Shown: in pieces, positions 42,283 through 51,145 of the stretch
How the letters are laid out: each line of letters begins with the position of its first letter
How positions within the stretch are numbered: the first letter of the stretch is position 1
Source: Larkinella terrae
GTDB taxonomy: Bacteria > Bacteroidota > Bacteroidia > Cytophagales > Spirosomataceae
Direction of reading: 5' to 3'
Assembly: GCF_009668025.1 (NCBI RefSeq)
Contig: NZ_WJXZ01000001.1
Location: 1 to 64,000 of the forward strand
Length of the DNA stretch: 64,000 bases
The notes under the pieces: model-generated
The model's database searches: none
What the model was told of the DNA's origin: nothing
What the model saw: only the letters and a program-made list of their open reading frames with translations
Translations under genes and position numbers: made by a program

Positions 42283-43038
42283 ATGGAACAACCCAACATC
42301 CACACCCCGTTCGAGTCGCTCGACGGCAAACGAATCATCATTACAGGCGGCACCACCGGCATTGGCCGGGCCATTGCCAACTTACTGGCCGCAGAGGGCG
42401 CCCACATCTTCACGTTCGGCCGTCATCCGGAACCGCTGGACGAAACCCTGAACGCCATTCGGAACGCAGGCGGAAAAGCCGACGGCACAACCGCCGACAG
42501 CGCCAGTCCCGACGACATCCGGCGGGTTTTTCAGGAAGCAGATGCGAAACTGGGCGGTTTGGATATCCTCATCAACTGCGCGGCTCTGGGCGCGGGATCG
42601 CTGAGCGAAATGGGCGATGCTGACTGGCGGTACGTCATCGATACCAACCTGGTGGGGTACCTGGCCACCACCAAAGAAGCCCTCAGCCGCCTGGAACCGC
42701 AACAAAAGGGTCACATCGTGCTGGTGGGATCGATGAGCGCCAATGTCCGGGAGGAAGGCAGTTCGGTGTATGTGGCCACCAAAGCCGCCATTCAGGGACT
42801 GGCCGAAAGCCTGCGCAAGGAGGTTAACCCGAAGGGGATCAAAATCAGTCTGGTGGAACCGGGGGCGGTCGGGTCCGACATGCAGGCCACCACGCCCGAA
42901 GAAGAACGGCAGAAACAGGAAACCGGTGAAATGCTGCAGGCCGAAGACATTGCGGTCTGCGTGCAGTACATCCTGACCCAGCCGCAGCGCTGCGACGTGG
43001 TTTCGGTCCAGATTCGTCCTCATTTGCAACTCATTTGA
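42283..43038 (+). CDS. Classical short-chain dehydrogenase/reductase
   Basis: The 251-residue enzyme has the cofactor motif TGGTTGIG (about 20-27), ILINCAALG near 92, the catalytic Ser in VGSMSANV and YVATKAAIQG (YxxxK) near 158-167. The ARG/GRHP after strand two suggests NADP preference. The substrate is unknown. It sits between the helical-barrel protein and GH130, eight bases before the latter, and is probably in the same operon acting on a related sugar. Confidence 0.9.
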   Translation: MEQPNIHTPFESLDGKRIIITGGTTGIGRAIANLLAAEGAHIFTFGRHPEPLDETLNAIRNAGGKADGTTADSASPDDIRRVFQEADAKLGGLDILINCAALGAGSLSEMGDADWRYVIDTNLVGYLATTKEALSRLEPQQKGHIVLVGSMSANVREEGSSVYVATKAAIQGLAESLRKEVNPKGIKISLVEPGAVGSDMQATTPEEERQKQETGEMLQAEDIAVCVQYILTQPQRCDVVSVQIRPHLQLI

Positions 43039-43046
43039 TCGGCAAC

Positions 43047-44195
43047 ATGGCTTTTGCAACGGATTTGCTCGTTTTTTCACCCCAGGACATTGACCTCTCG
43101 CATTCGCCCCTGCGCGCGTCAATTCGGGCCGAAACCTACGTTTTGGGGGCTTTTAATCCCGGTTTGGCGCGTTTGCCCAACGGTAACCTGCTGATTATGA
43201 TCCGGGTAGCCGAAGCACTCAACCAGCCCATCGTCGGGGAACAGATTCACACCATTCGCTGGGAAGAAAACCAGGGGTACGTGCTGGATGCTTACCCCCT
43301 TTCGGGTGTCAATGCGGCCGACCCGCGTAAGTTTCAGGTGTTGGGATATCCGTACAAAGTGATGGCGCTGACGTCGCTGTCGTGGCTGCTGCCGGTCGAA
43401 CTGACGCCCGACGGCACGCAGGTCGTCACGATTCACTACGACAAAATCATTGCGCCCCAGCGGACGTACCAGGAATACGGCGTGGAAGATGCCCGGATCA
43501 CGAAAATTGAGGAGACGTATTACATGACGACCTGCTCGGTCAGTTCGGAACGTCATTCGACCACCCTGTATACCTCCACCGACGGGTTGAATTATGCGTT
43601 GCAGGGCATCATTCTGGATCATCAGAACAAGGACATGGTGCTGTTTGAGGGCAGGATAAACGGCAAATTTTACGCCCTGACCCGCCCGCTTGGCGATCTG
43701 TATTTTGCCGCCCGACCCGGCAGCGATCACTTTCCCGGTCCGGCGATCCACCTGGCGTCCTCCCCAGATGCGCTGCACTGGAAACCGGCGGATGTCCCGA
43801 TGATCCAGGCCCGCAAAGGCTCGGCTTCTACCATGAAAATCGGCGGAGGAACCCAGCCCATTCGGACCGATCAGGGCTGGCTGCTGCTCTACCACGGCGT
43901 TGAATTGCGCGGGCTCGTCGGTATTTACCGAACCTTCTGGGCGCTGCTGGATGCCGACGACCCGACGAAAATTCTGAAACTGGAAGACACCCAACCGATT
44001 CTGGAAGCGAACCCGGACCTGGTCGAACCGATCAAAGATCAGTTGTACCTCTCGGATGTGGTCTTCACAACCGGTATTGTCGATGCGGGCGATCATTACA
44101 TCGTGGCCTCGGGCGAAGACGATCTGGCGTGCCGGATCACGCACATTCCCAAAAATTTGTTCAGGTTGAGCCCGGCTGAGTCTACGACCAATTAA
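43047..44195 (+). CDS. Glycoside hydrolase family 130 (beta-mannoside phosphorylase/hydrolase-like)
   Basis: From the ATG at 43047 the protein has 382 residues; an in-frame TTG at 43035 overlapping the SDR stop is less likely. The five-bladed GH130 propeller is recognisable by AFNPGLARLPNGNLLIMIRV (about 31-50), YGVEDARITKIEETYYM (about 146-162), NKDMVLFEGRINGKFYALTRP (about 190-210, split here: KDMVLFEGRINGK) and KIGGGTQPIRTDQGWLLLYH (near 265). GH130 enzymes cleave beta-mannosides, many by phosphorolysis. It is cytosolic, fitting intracellular glycoside turnover with the SDR and the barrel protein. Confidence 0.9.
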   Translation: MAFATDLLVFSPQDIDLSHSPLRASIRAETYVLGAFNPGLARLPNGNLLIMIRVAEALNQPIVGEQIHTIRWEENQGYVLDAYPLSGVNAADPRKFQVLGYPYKVMALTSLSWLLPVELTPDGTQVVTIHYDKIIAPQRTYQEYGVEDARITKIEETYYMTTCSVSSERHSTTLYTSTDGLNYALQGIILDHQNKDMVLFEGRINGKFYALTRPLGDLYFAARPGSDHFPGPAIHLASSPDALHWKPADVPMIQARKGSASTMKIGGGTQPIRTDQGWLLLYHGVELRGLVGIYRTFWALLDADDPTKILKLEDTQPILEANPDLVEPIKDQLYLSDVVFTTGIVDAGDHYIVASGEDDLACRITHIPKNLFRLSPAESTTN

Positions 44196-44366
44196 GTACC
44201 GGTTTACTATTCAATAGCGGTTTTTCTGAGTGAATTTACCGATAGGGGCCATTTCCTCACTTGATGCGCAATAACGCAAGCGGATAACAACCGAAACACA
44301 GGTACCCAGTTTATTTACAAATCTTCATCTGAAGATAATTTGTATTGATTAAATCTAAAAAACTCA
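44196..44366. other. Promoter region of the ferritin-like pair
   Basis: The 171 bp contain ATCTTC-atct-GAAGAT (about 44323-44338), a small perfect inverted repeat just before a TAATTTG stretch that is one base short of TAnnTTTG. It is a candidate operator/promoter for the two ferritin-like genes. No gene is seen. Confidence 0.35.
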
Positions 44367-45128
44367 ATGGAAAAACTCAACAAGCTAACCGCGAAGAAAA
44401 CGGGGCCGACCATACCGGCTATTCCCTCGGTAGAACGGCGGATGTTTCTGCGTAGTTTCGGAATCGCTTCGGCGACGACCCTGGCCTTATTATCATCCTG
44501 CTCGCAGGACAATCTCGTCGCGCCCGGTAAAACGCTGGGTCGGTCGGGCGCCCGAACCGGTGCGTCGGTTTTGCCGGATGGCTCGATTGACCTGGGCTCC
44601 GGCGACATCGGTATTTCAAACCTGGCCTACACGCTCGACCAGCTCGAAGTGGCCTTCTATATGACGGCGGTTGAAAAAACGTCGGGGCTGAGCGAACTGG
44701 ACCGTAAGGTGCTGGTGGAACTGCACGACCACGAGGTGGTTCACCGGGAATTTTTCAAGACCCTGCTGGGCGACAACGCCATTCCGATGCTGGACTTCGA
44801 CTTCAGCGGGATCGATTTCAACCAGCGCAATGCGGTGTTCGATGCGGCCCAGAAATTCGAAGACGTAGGCGTAGGCGCTTTCAACGGAACCGGTCCGCTG
44901 ATTCAGGATGCCGAAATTCTGAAAATCGCGGGAAAAATGGTTTCCGTGGAAGCTCGTCATGCCACCCTGGCGCGCCATATGCTGCAGCCACGCACCTATT
45001 TTTCACTGGGCCACGAACTGATTGACGACAAGGGTCTCGACCATCATTTGACGCCGGAGCAGGTGCTGGCCAAGGCCCAACGCTACATCAAACAGAAAAT
45101 CAGTGCGGTTAATCTTCCCAAAATGTAA
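44367..45128 (+). CDS. Exported ferritin-like lipoprotein (Tat-type signal)
   Basis: The 253-residue protein has a twin-arginine motif (ERRMFLRSFG, about 27-36), a hydrophobic stretch and a lipobox LLSSC, so it is probably a Tat-exported lipoprotein. The rest is a ferritin-like helical bundle with acidic and histidine positions in DQLEVAFYM (about 90), HDHEVVHREFF (about 118) and VEARHATLARHM (about 192), the pattern of di-iron or manganese binding in the Ferritin_2/desiccation-related protein family. Twelve bases separate it from a paralogue. Confidence 0.88.
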   Translation: MEKLNKLTAKKTGPTIPAIPSVERRMFLRSFGIASATTLALLSSCSQDNLVAPGKTLGRSGARTGASVLPDGSIDLGSGDIGISNLAYTLDQLEVAFYMTAVEKTSGLSELDRKVLVELHDHEVVHREFFKTLLGDNAIPMLDFDFSGIDFNQRNAVFDAAQKFEDVGVGAFNGTGPLIQDAEILKIAGKMVSVEARHATLARHMLQPRTYFSLGHELIDDKGLDHHLTPEQVLAKAQRYIKQKISAVNLPKM

Positions 45129-45139
45129 ATCCGAATCCG

Positions 45140-45946
45140 ATGAACTTATTCAATATCCTGTCTGACCTGGAAGGGGTTAACGCCGAGGCCAGCGAACGCT
45201 TTTTATTTTCCCGACGGAAACTGCTCAGAACAACGTCGGTGGCGGCTCTGGCAACGCCGGCCTTTTTCGCAGCCACGGTCAACAAAGCGTTTGCGGCCGA
45301 CGCCGATGTCGTGGAAGTACTGAATTTTGCGTTGATGCTGGAATACCTGGAAGCCGAATTCTATAAAAAAGGCACCATGATGTCCAACCTGATTCCTCAA
45401 AGTGACAAACAGGTGTTTATGAAAATTGCCGAGCACGAAAAACAGCACGTTGAGTTTCTTAAATCACAACTGGGGGATAAGGCAAAACCGATGCCGGAAT
45501 TCGATTTTACCGCGAAAGGCATGTTCCCCGATCCATTTACGAACTACCCGATTTTCCTGACCCTGTCGCAGTCTTTCGAAGACCTGGGCGTACGGGCGTA
45601 CAAAGGGCAGGCACCCAAACTGAAGGATGACAAGGCGGTTTTACTCGCGGCTTTGAAAATCCATTCCGTGGAGGCCCGCCATGCGGCCGAAATCCGCCTG
45701 GTGCGCCAGTTGCGGGTGTGGGCTTCGGAACAGGAAACCGGCGGGGTTCCGGCAGTCGTTTACAAAGGCGAAAATAACATCCGGCACCACGACGCGATTG
45801 ACCTGGTATCGCTGTCAGACAGCCACCTTTATCAAATGAGCGGCAGTGACGTCGAGATGGTGGTGCGGGAGTCGTTCGATGAGCCGTTGACCAAAGAGGA
45901 AGTTCTGTCCATTGCGGGCCCTTTCATAAAGACCATGATGCCTTAA
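45140..45946 (+). CDS. Exported ferritin-like protein, paralogue of the preceding gene
   Basis: The 268-residue protein has a Tat-type signal (SRRKLLRTTSVAALATPAFF, about 29-48) ending in AFA/ADA, so it is probably soluble in the periplasm. The ferritin-like bundle repeats the partner's motifs: LEYLEAEFYKKG (about 66), HEKQHVEFLKS (about 97), FEDLGVRAYKG (about 152) and VEARHAAEIRLVRQ (about 180). The pair looks like an old tandem duplication with different exported forms. A strong terminator follows. Confidence 0.9.
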   Translation: MNLFNILSDLEGVNAEASERFLFSRRKLLRTTSVAALATPAFFAATVNKAFAADADVVEVLNFALMLEYLEAEFYKKGTMMSNLIPQSDKQVFMKIAEHEKQHVEFLKSQLGDKAKPMPEFDFTAKGMFPDPFTNYPIFLTLSQSFEDLGVRAYKGQAPKLKDDKAVLLAALKIHSVEARHAAEIRLVRQLRVWASEQETGGVPAVVYKGENNIRHHDAIDLVSLSDSHLYQMSGSDVEMVVRESFDEPLTKEEVLSIAGPFIKTMMP

Positions 45947-45968
45947 TTTGGCACGTTGATTCGTTGTT

Positions 45969-45999
45969 GAAGCCGGGTTGGTTCCCCGGCTTCTTTTTT
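45969..45999 (+). terminator. Rho-independent terminator after the ferritin-like pair
   Basis: GAAGCCGGG (45969-45977) and CCCGGCTTC (45985-45993) form a perfect 9-bp stem with a 7-nt loop and are followed by TTTTTT. Confidence 0.9.
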
Positions 46000-46072
46000 G
46001 CTTCAATAAAAAACCACACTTGAAAGGGTCCGTTGAGCCTCATCGGTCGAATCCGTTGCAGGATGAGCGGTT

Positions 46073-46837
46073 TTAATGACTGTGCCCCGGAATAGGCTGT
46101 TTGGCATCCGTGACGGTCAACTGACGGATTTCGCCCCGCTCCCAGGCGTTGGCGCCGGGCTGAACGGTCGGTGTCGGAATGTCGGCACGGTTCTGGCGTT
46201 TTTCTGCCGTTAAAACCCGAAACCGCTGGTCGCGCCGGGCCAGGAGGCTGTCCGATAGTTGTCCTTCTTTGGTGAAACCCATCATGATCATCGGCGGCCC
46301 CAGCGGCAACGTCAGGTCCCGGTCGGTATGCCAGGTATGAAACGTTTTGCCGTAGGTCGAAACCAGTTTTTCCATCAGCTCGTGTTCGGCCAGTTGCGGC
46401 AGCCCAGGCGCAATAAGGCTCCCGCTTTTGACTTCGTGGTGGTGGCTGTGCCAGAGCTTTCGTTCCTCGTCGGGCAGGGTTTTGAACAGACGCTCGGAAA
46501 CGATATACTCCACGCCCATGATTTTGGCATCCGAACCGTTTCCGTCAAAAATCAGGCACTGGACGAGGTCTTCATTCAGCTGGGTGCAGTAATGATGGGC
46601 TTCCATCTGGCCCTTCAGGTTGCCGTTGTAGAAATGAAAACCGTCGAGGTACATGCTCATGGCCCGCAGCGGAGCCTTGTTCTGCAACACATCCGCCCCG
46701 GCTTCGAGCACTTCGGTTTTGGCGGTTTTCTCTCCGCCCGGCGAGTCCACGTTGGACGACGTATTTTTACCTCCGCAACCGGCAAGCAGCAGCAGAAAAA
46801 CTCCCCGGACGAAGGCGGTTTTTCGCAGATCAAACAT
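46073..46837 (-). CDS. DUF1264 (OBAP-like) lipoprotein
   Basis: The 254-residue protein has a lipoprotein signal ([14 protein letters not shown], lipobox LAGC) and a DUF1264 domain: [53 protein letters not shown] and the C-terminal [20 protein letters not shown]. The domain is known from plant oil-body-associated proteins and bacterial stress sets; its function is unclear, though the many histidines suggest metal binding. Its ATG overlaps the end of sdhB by eight bases, so the genes are translationally coupled, an unusual partnership. Confidence 0.85.
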   Translation of the reverse strand: MFDLRKTAFVRGVFLLLLAGCGGKNTSSNVDSPGGEKTAKTEVLEAGADVLQNKAPLRAMSMYLDGFHFYNGNLKGQMEAHHYCTQLNEDLVQCLIFDGNGSDAKIMGVEYIVSERLFKTLPDEERKLWHSHHHEVKSGSLIAPGLPQLAEHELMEKLVSTYGKTFHTWHTDRDLTLPLGPPMIMMGFTKEGQLSDSLLARRDQRFRVLTAEKRQNRADIPTPTVQPGANAWERGEIRQLTVTDAKQPIPGHSH

Positions 46838-47582
46838 TATTCGACGTCAGTTTGGCGCTCAGATACTCCCGATTCAGGCGCGTGATGTGGTCGAGGGAGA
46901 TGGACGCCGGGCACTCCACCGAGCAGGCTCCAATGAACGAACAGGCTCCGAACCCTTCGGCATCCATCTGCGCCACCATTCGCTCCACCCGAACCTGACG
47001 TTCGGGCTCGCCCTGCGGCAATACTGCGAATTTGGACACCTGAGCCGCCGTAAACAGCATCGCCGACGCATTCTTGCAGGCTGCCACGCAGGCTCCGCAG
47101 GCAATGCAGGTGGCCGCATCCATCGACTGCTCCTGTTTTTCGCGGGCAATCAGGATTTCGTTGGCGTCCGGAGCGGCTCCGGTGTTGACGGAGATGTAAC
47201 CTCCGGCCTGCACGATCCGATCGAACGCCGAGCGATCGACCACCAGATCTTTGATGATCGGAAACGCTTTTGCCCGCCAGGGCTCGACCACGATCGTGCT
47301 GCCATCCTCAAAGCTGCGCATGTGCAGCAGACAGGTCGCTCCACCCGTTTGGGGGCCGTGCGCCCGCCCGTTGATGAACATGCAGCACGAGCCACAGATG
47401 CCCTCCCGGCAATCGTGGTCGAACACGACCGGTTCTTCTCCGCGCAGGGCCAGCTCCTGGTTCAGGACGTCGAACATTTCCAGAAACGACATATCCGGCG
47501 AGATGTCACGGACGGCGTAGTCAACCAGTTTGCCGCGCGCCTGGCTGTTTTTCTGCCGCCAGACTTTCAGGTTAAAATTCAT
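46830..47582 (-). CDS. sdhB: Succinate dehydrogenase/fumarate reductase iron-sulfur subunit, orphan copy
   Basis: The 250-residue protein has all cluster ligands: 2Fe-2S at Cys58, Cys63, Cys66 and Cys84; 4Fe-4S and 3Fe-4S sites at Cys159, 162, 165, 169 and Cys214, 220, 224. Sequence style is the Bacteroidota B-type succinate:quinone oxidoreductase. The usual sdhC and sdhA partners are absent on either side; the only coupled gene is the DUF1264 lipoprotein. It may be a second copy, or a piece of a rearranged operon. Electron transfer function is likely intact, but its partner is unknown. Confidence 0.92.
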   Translation of the reverse strand: MNFNLKVWRQKNSQARGKLVDYAVRDISPDMSFLEMFDVLNQELALRGEEPVVFDHDCREGICGSCCMFINGRAHGPQTGGATCLLHMRSFEDGSTIVVEPWRAKAFPIIKDLVVDRSAFDRIVQAGGYISVNTGAAPDANEILIAREKQEQSMDAATCIACGACVAACKNASAMLFTAAQVSKFAVLPQGEPERQVRVERMVAQMDAEGFGACSFIGACSVECPASISLDHITRLNREYLSAKLTSNNV

Positions 47583-47852
47583 GGTAGATTTTGGTTAAAT
47601 GTCCCGACCCCTTCGGGTGGGAATCCGTTCTGAGCGGATAAAGAAAGAAGTCCGGCGAAGGTTAGGCGGGACCGGTTTTAATAAGGGAATGGTCCCGGTT
47701 CCACCCGTTGCCTCACTAGGCCCGACCGGTTGCAAACAAACGCCCGGACAGGCCGTTGCCCTGCTGACCGGTTTTTGCGCCTTTGCAGGCAAGCCCGGCC
47801 GCGTGTTAAAACCGTTCAGTTTCATTTTTCGACCGTTATCTGGAGATCATTT

Positions 47853-49424
47853 ATGACTACCAATCAGCATCCGGGTGCCCTGACGTCCGGTTTTCACCTG
47901 AGTTTCTGGACCGATTCCGTTGGCCCCATTTCGTATACTCCGCTGAACGCGGATCGGCAAACCGATGTGGTCATTGTCGGGGCTGGCATTTCCGGTTTGT
48001 CTATCGCCTACAACCTGCTCAAAGCCGGTAAAAAAGTGATTGTGCTGGACGACGGGCTGGTCGGCAGCGGAGAAACCGGTCGGACAACCGCCCACCTGTC
48101 GAACGCACTGGATGATGGCTATTCAGAAATAGAACGCTACCACGGAGCGGAAGGCGCTCAGATAGCCGCCGAAAGCCACACGGCCGCCATTGATTTTATT
48201 GAACGAACGATTCGGGAGGAAGGCATTTCCTGCGATTTCGAGCGGCTGGATGGCTATTTGTTTCTTCACCCGACCGATCAGCCGAAAACGCTGAACGAGG
48301 AATTGGCCGCCGGTCAGAAAGCCGGTTTGACCATCCATCGGCTGGCGCGGGTGCCCGGTCTGGCGGTCGACGTTGGTCAATGTCTTCAGTTTCCCGATCA
48401 GGCGCAGTTTCATCCCCTGAAATACCTCAAAGGGCTGGCCGAAGCCGTTGTTCGGCTCGGTGGTGAAATTTTCACCGAAACCCGGGTCACATCCGTGCAG
48501 GAAGGTTCCGTAAAAACCGCCGACCATACCGTGAAAGCGACGGACGTGGTGGTAGCGACCAATACGCCCATCAACGACCTGTTCACGATGCACACCAAAC
48601 AGTGGCCCTACCGGACCTACGTCGTCGGTTTGAAAATCCCGAGAGGCAGCGTTCCGACGGCTTTGTGGTGGGACACGGGCAATCAGGAGTCCATGTGGCT
48701 CAGTGCACCATATACCTATGTGCGGTTACAACACCTGGATGACCAGCACGATCTGTTGATTGCCGGGGGCAACGACCACAAAACCGGTCAGGCGGATGAA
48801 GAAAGGATCGACGAGGAAAACCGGTATCAGGGCCTGATTGAATGGGTGAAACAGCATTTTCCGGCGGCCAAGGAGGTGATTTACCGCTGGTCCGGACAGG
48901 TGATGGAACCGCTGGACGCCATGGCTTTTATCGGCCGAAATCCGGGGGATCAGCACGTCTACATCGTTACCGGTGATTCGGGCAATGGCATGACGCACGG
49001 CACGATTGCCGGTCTGTTAATTCCGGATTTAATTCAGGGGCGGGAAAACCGCTGGGCCAAACTTTACGATCCCGCCCGCGTCAACCTGGTTGTTACCGGC
49101 GACTACCTGAAGGAAGCGGGGAATTTTGCGGCTCAGTTGACCGACTATTTTGCGGGAAGTGAAGTAGCCGACGCCAGCCAGCTCGTCAACGGGCAGGGGG
49201 CCATTCTGACGGTCGGGCTGCGAAAAGTAGCCGCTTACCGGGACGAACGGGGCGAACTCCACGCGCACTCGGCGATTTGCCCGCACCTGGGCTGCGTGGT
49301 GCAGTGGAATGCGGACGAAAAATCGTTCGACTGCCCCTGCCACGGATCACGGTTTACCGGAACAGGAGAGGTTGTGAACGGCCCGGCCCTGAGCGACCTG
49401 AAAAAAGTGGATCTGAAAAGCTGA
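47853..49424 (+). CDS. FAD-dependent oxidoreductase fused to a C-terminal Rieske domain
   Basis: From the ATG at 47853, with TGGAG eight bases upstream, the protein has 523 residues. The DAO/DadA-like FAD fold starts at VVIVGAGISGLSIAYNL (about 36-52) with GETGRTTAHLS after it, and ends near TGDSGNGMTHG. Residues 425-523 form a Rieske ferredoxin domain with Cys476-Pro-His478 and Cys494-Pro-Cys496-His497 as 2Fe-2S ligands. It is cytosolic. The fusion implies electron passage between FAD and the Rieske cluster; the substrate is unknown. It diverges from sdhB across 270 bp with no gene. Confidence 0.9.
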   Translation: MTTNQHPGALTSGFHLSFWTDSVGPISYTPLNADRQTDVVIVGAGISGLSIAYNLLKAGKKVIVLDDGLVGSGETGRTTAHLSNALDDGYSEIERYHGAEGAQIAAESHTAAIDFIERTIREEGISCDFERLDGYLFLHPTDQPKTLNEELAAGQKAGLTIHRLARVPGLAVDVGQCLQFPDQAQFHPLKYLKGLAEAVVRLGGEIFTETRVTSVQEGSVKTADHTVKATDVVVATNTPINDLFTMHTKQWPYRTYVVGLKIPRGSVPTALWWDTGNQESMWLSAPYTYVRLQHLDDQHDLLIAGGNDHKTGQADEERIDEENRYQGLIEWVKQHFPAAKEVIYRWSGQVMEPLDAMAFIGRNPGDQHVYIVTGDSGNGMTHGTIAGLLIPDLIQGRENRWAKLYDPARVNLVVTGDYLKEAGNFAAQLTDYFAGSEVADASQLVNGQGAILTVGLRKVAAYRDERGELHAHSAICPHLGCVVQWNADEKSFDCPCHGSRFTGTGEVVNGPALSDLKKVDLKS

Positions 49425-49449
49425 TGCTGCCCCCCAATCAACCCGCAAA

Positions 49450-49734
49450 ATGAGCAAGGAAATAAGTTACCAAATCGAGCAGTTATTACTGGCAATCAGC
49501 TCATTGGATACCGGCATCGACTTCTACTGCGCTACGATTCCGAAGCTGGAAAAAATTCACCGGGAAATCCGCGAATCCCAGGCTGATCAACGGCGGATAC
49601 TGGCGGCCGACCACGCCTTTTACGGCCTGCAAAGCCAGTTGGAATGGATGGAAAAACGCCGGTCGGACTACCTCGACGAGCTGGTGGAGCTGGCAAAAAA
49701 AGCCGGGTCCGAATCCTCACTTACCGGAACATAA
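49450..49734 (+). CDS. Small helical coiled-coil protein, unknown
   Basis: The 94-residue protein is almost entirely alpha-helical with heptad-like spacing (EISYQIEQLLLAISSLDTG, PKLEKIHREIRESQADQRRI, LQSQLEWMEKRRSDYLDELV). There is no signal or membrane segment. I do not recognise it. It follows the FAD-Rieske gene by 25 bp and precedes the glycosyltransferase set by 100 bp. Confidence 0.6.
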   Translation: MSKEISYQIEQLLLAISSLDTGIDFYCATIPKLEKIHREIRESQADQRRILAADHAFYGLQSQLEWMEKRRSDYLDELVELAKKAGSESSLTGT

Positions 49735-49834
49735 ACCCCTCGTCAGGTAACCTTTGACCGGGCCGCCTGTTCAGACAGCATCCGGCAACGGCACTCCGAA
49801 CAGTCTCGGACGCGAGTTGCGGACCAATGACCCA

Positions 49835-51142
49835 ATGAACCAAAAACTAGCTTTAATCAGTGAGCATGCTTCGCCATTGGCGGTGGTCGGGGGAGTCGAT
49901 GCCGGGGGACAGAACATTGCCGTCGCTGAACTGGCGCAGCACCTGGCTCAACTGGGGTACGAAATCGACCTTTTTACCCGCTGGGAATCCACCGATCTGC
50001 CCCAGATTGTTTCGTGGAAAACCGGTATCCGCGTGATTCACCTCCCGGCCGGGCCCATCCGGAGTATGCCCAAGGAAGAATTGCTGCCACACATGGCCGA
50101 ATTTACGGAAAACTTCCTGCGGTTTGCCCGCCAGGAAAACCAGCCGTACGGCCTGATTCACGCGCACTTCTTTATGTCGGCACTGGTGGCGGCTGAGGCC
50201 AAAAAAATCCTGAACATTCCGTTCGTCATCACCTTCCACGCCCTGGGAAAAGTCCGGCGGCTCTGTCAGGGCGATTCCGACAAATTTCCGGTAGAGCGTT
50301 TTGCCATTGAAGAACGGGTGATTCGGGAGGCCGACCATTTGGTAGCGCTTTGCCCGCAGGACCGCGACGACCTGATTTCCCTGTACGACGCGAATCCCGG
50401 CAAGATCACGGTGATCCCGAACGGTTTTAACCCGAACGAGTTTTACGCCGTCGGCAAAGCCCTGGCCCGCACGCTGCTCAAGCTCGATCCCGATGCGTTC
50501 ACGATTCTGCAACTGGGCCGGATCGTTCCCCGGAAAGGGATCGATACCGTCGTTCGGGCCGTCAGTTGTCTGCAAAAAAAATACGGAACGAAGGTTCAGC
50601 TTCTGGTGGTCGGGGGCGAATCGGATTTACCCGATCCGTCGCGAACGCCCGAAGTCGGTGTGTTGCAGGAGCTGGCGGTTTCCGAAGGGATTGCCGACCG
50701 GGTGGTGTTTGTGGGCCGCCGGGACCGGAACCTGCTGCGGTATTATTACAGTGCTGCCGATGTGTTTGTAACCACGCCCTGGTACGAACCGTTCGGCATC
50801 ACTCCCCTGGAAGCTATGGCCTGCGGCACGCCGGTAGTCGGTTCCCGCGTGGGCGGTATTCAGTATACCATCATCGACGGGCAGACCGGCTTGCTGGTGC
50901 CGCCCCGCGATCCCGACATTTTAGCCGAAAAACTGAACCTGCTGATCCGGTTTCCCCGCCTGAGCAACAGCATTCGCTCCCGGGCCCTTCGGCGCGTACA
51001 TCATGAGTTTACCTGGCTGAACGTTGCCCAAAAAACCGCCAGGCTCTATAATTCCCTCGGGCTGCCCCAACCGGTTCAACTGGGCGTGGGAAAAAGTTTG
51101 CCAAACACTCGGTCGGCGACCTTCTGGAGCCGGTCGGCCTGA
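49835..51142 (+). CDS. Glycosyltransferase family 4, sucrose-phosphate-synthase-like
   Basis: From the ATG at 49835 the protein has 435 residues in a GT-B fold. The acceptor site has GGVDAGGQNIAVAELAQHL (about 19-37), as in sucrose-phosphate/sucrose synthase-like GT4 enzymes; HAHFFMSALVA follows. The donor domain has IPNGFNPNEF, LGRIVPRKG and the E-x7-E motif in TPWYEPFGITPLEAMACGTP (about 330-349). It is cytosolic and retaining. It opens the glycan gene set; GmhB follows after three bases. Confidence 0.9.
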   Translation: MNQKLALISEHASPLAVVGGVDAGGQNIAVAELAQHLAQLGYEIDLFTRWESTDLPQIVSWKTGIRVIHLPAGPIRSMPKEELLPHMAEFTENFLRFARQENQPYGLIHAHFFMSALVAAEAKKILNIPFVITFHALGKVRRLCQGDSDKFPVERFAIEERVIREADHLVALCPQDRDDLISLYDANPGKITVIPNGFNPNEFYAVGKALARTLLKLDPDAFTILQLGRIVPRKGIDTVVRAVSCLQKKYGTKVQLLVVGGESDLPDPSRTPEVGVLQELAVSEGIADRVVFVGRRDRNLLRYYYSAADVFVTTPWYEPFGITPLEAMACGTPVVGSRVGGIQYTIIDGQTGLLVPPRDPDILAEKLNLLIRFPRLSNSIRSRALRRVHHEFTWLNVAQKTARLYNSLGLPQPVQLGVGKSLPNTRSATFWSRSA

Positions 51143-51145
51143 CGC

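Noticed and set aside
43119-44144. Minus-strand open frame opposite GH130
   Set aside because: The plus strand carries clear GH130 motifs; this frame has none.
47599-47856. Plus-strand frame between sdhB and the FAD-Rieske gene
   Set aside because: Arg/Gly-rich product without domain; region is a promoter gap.
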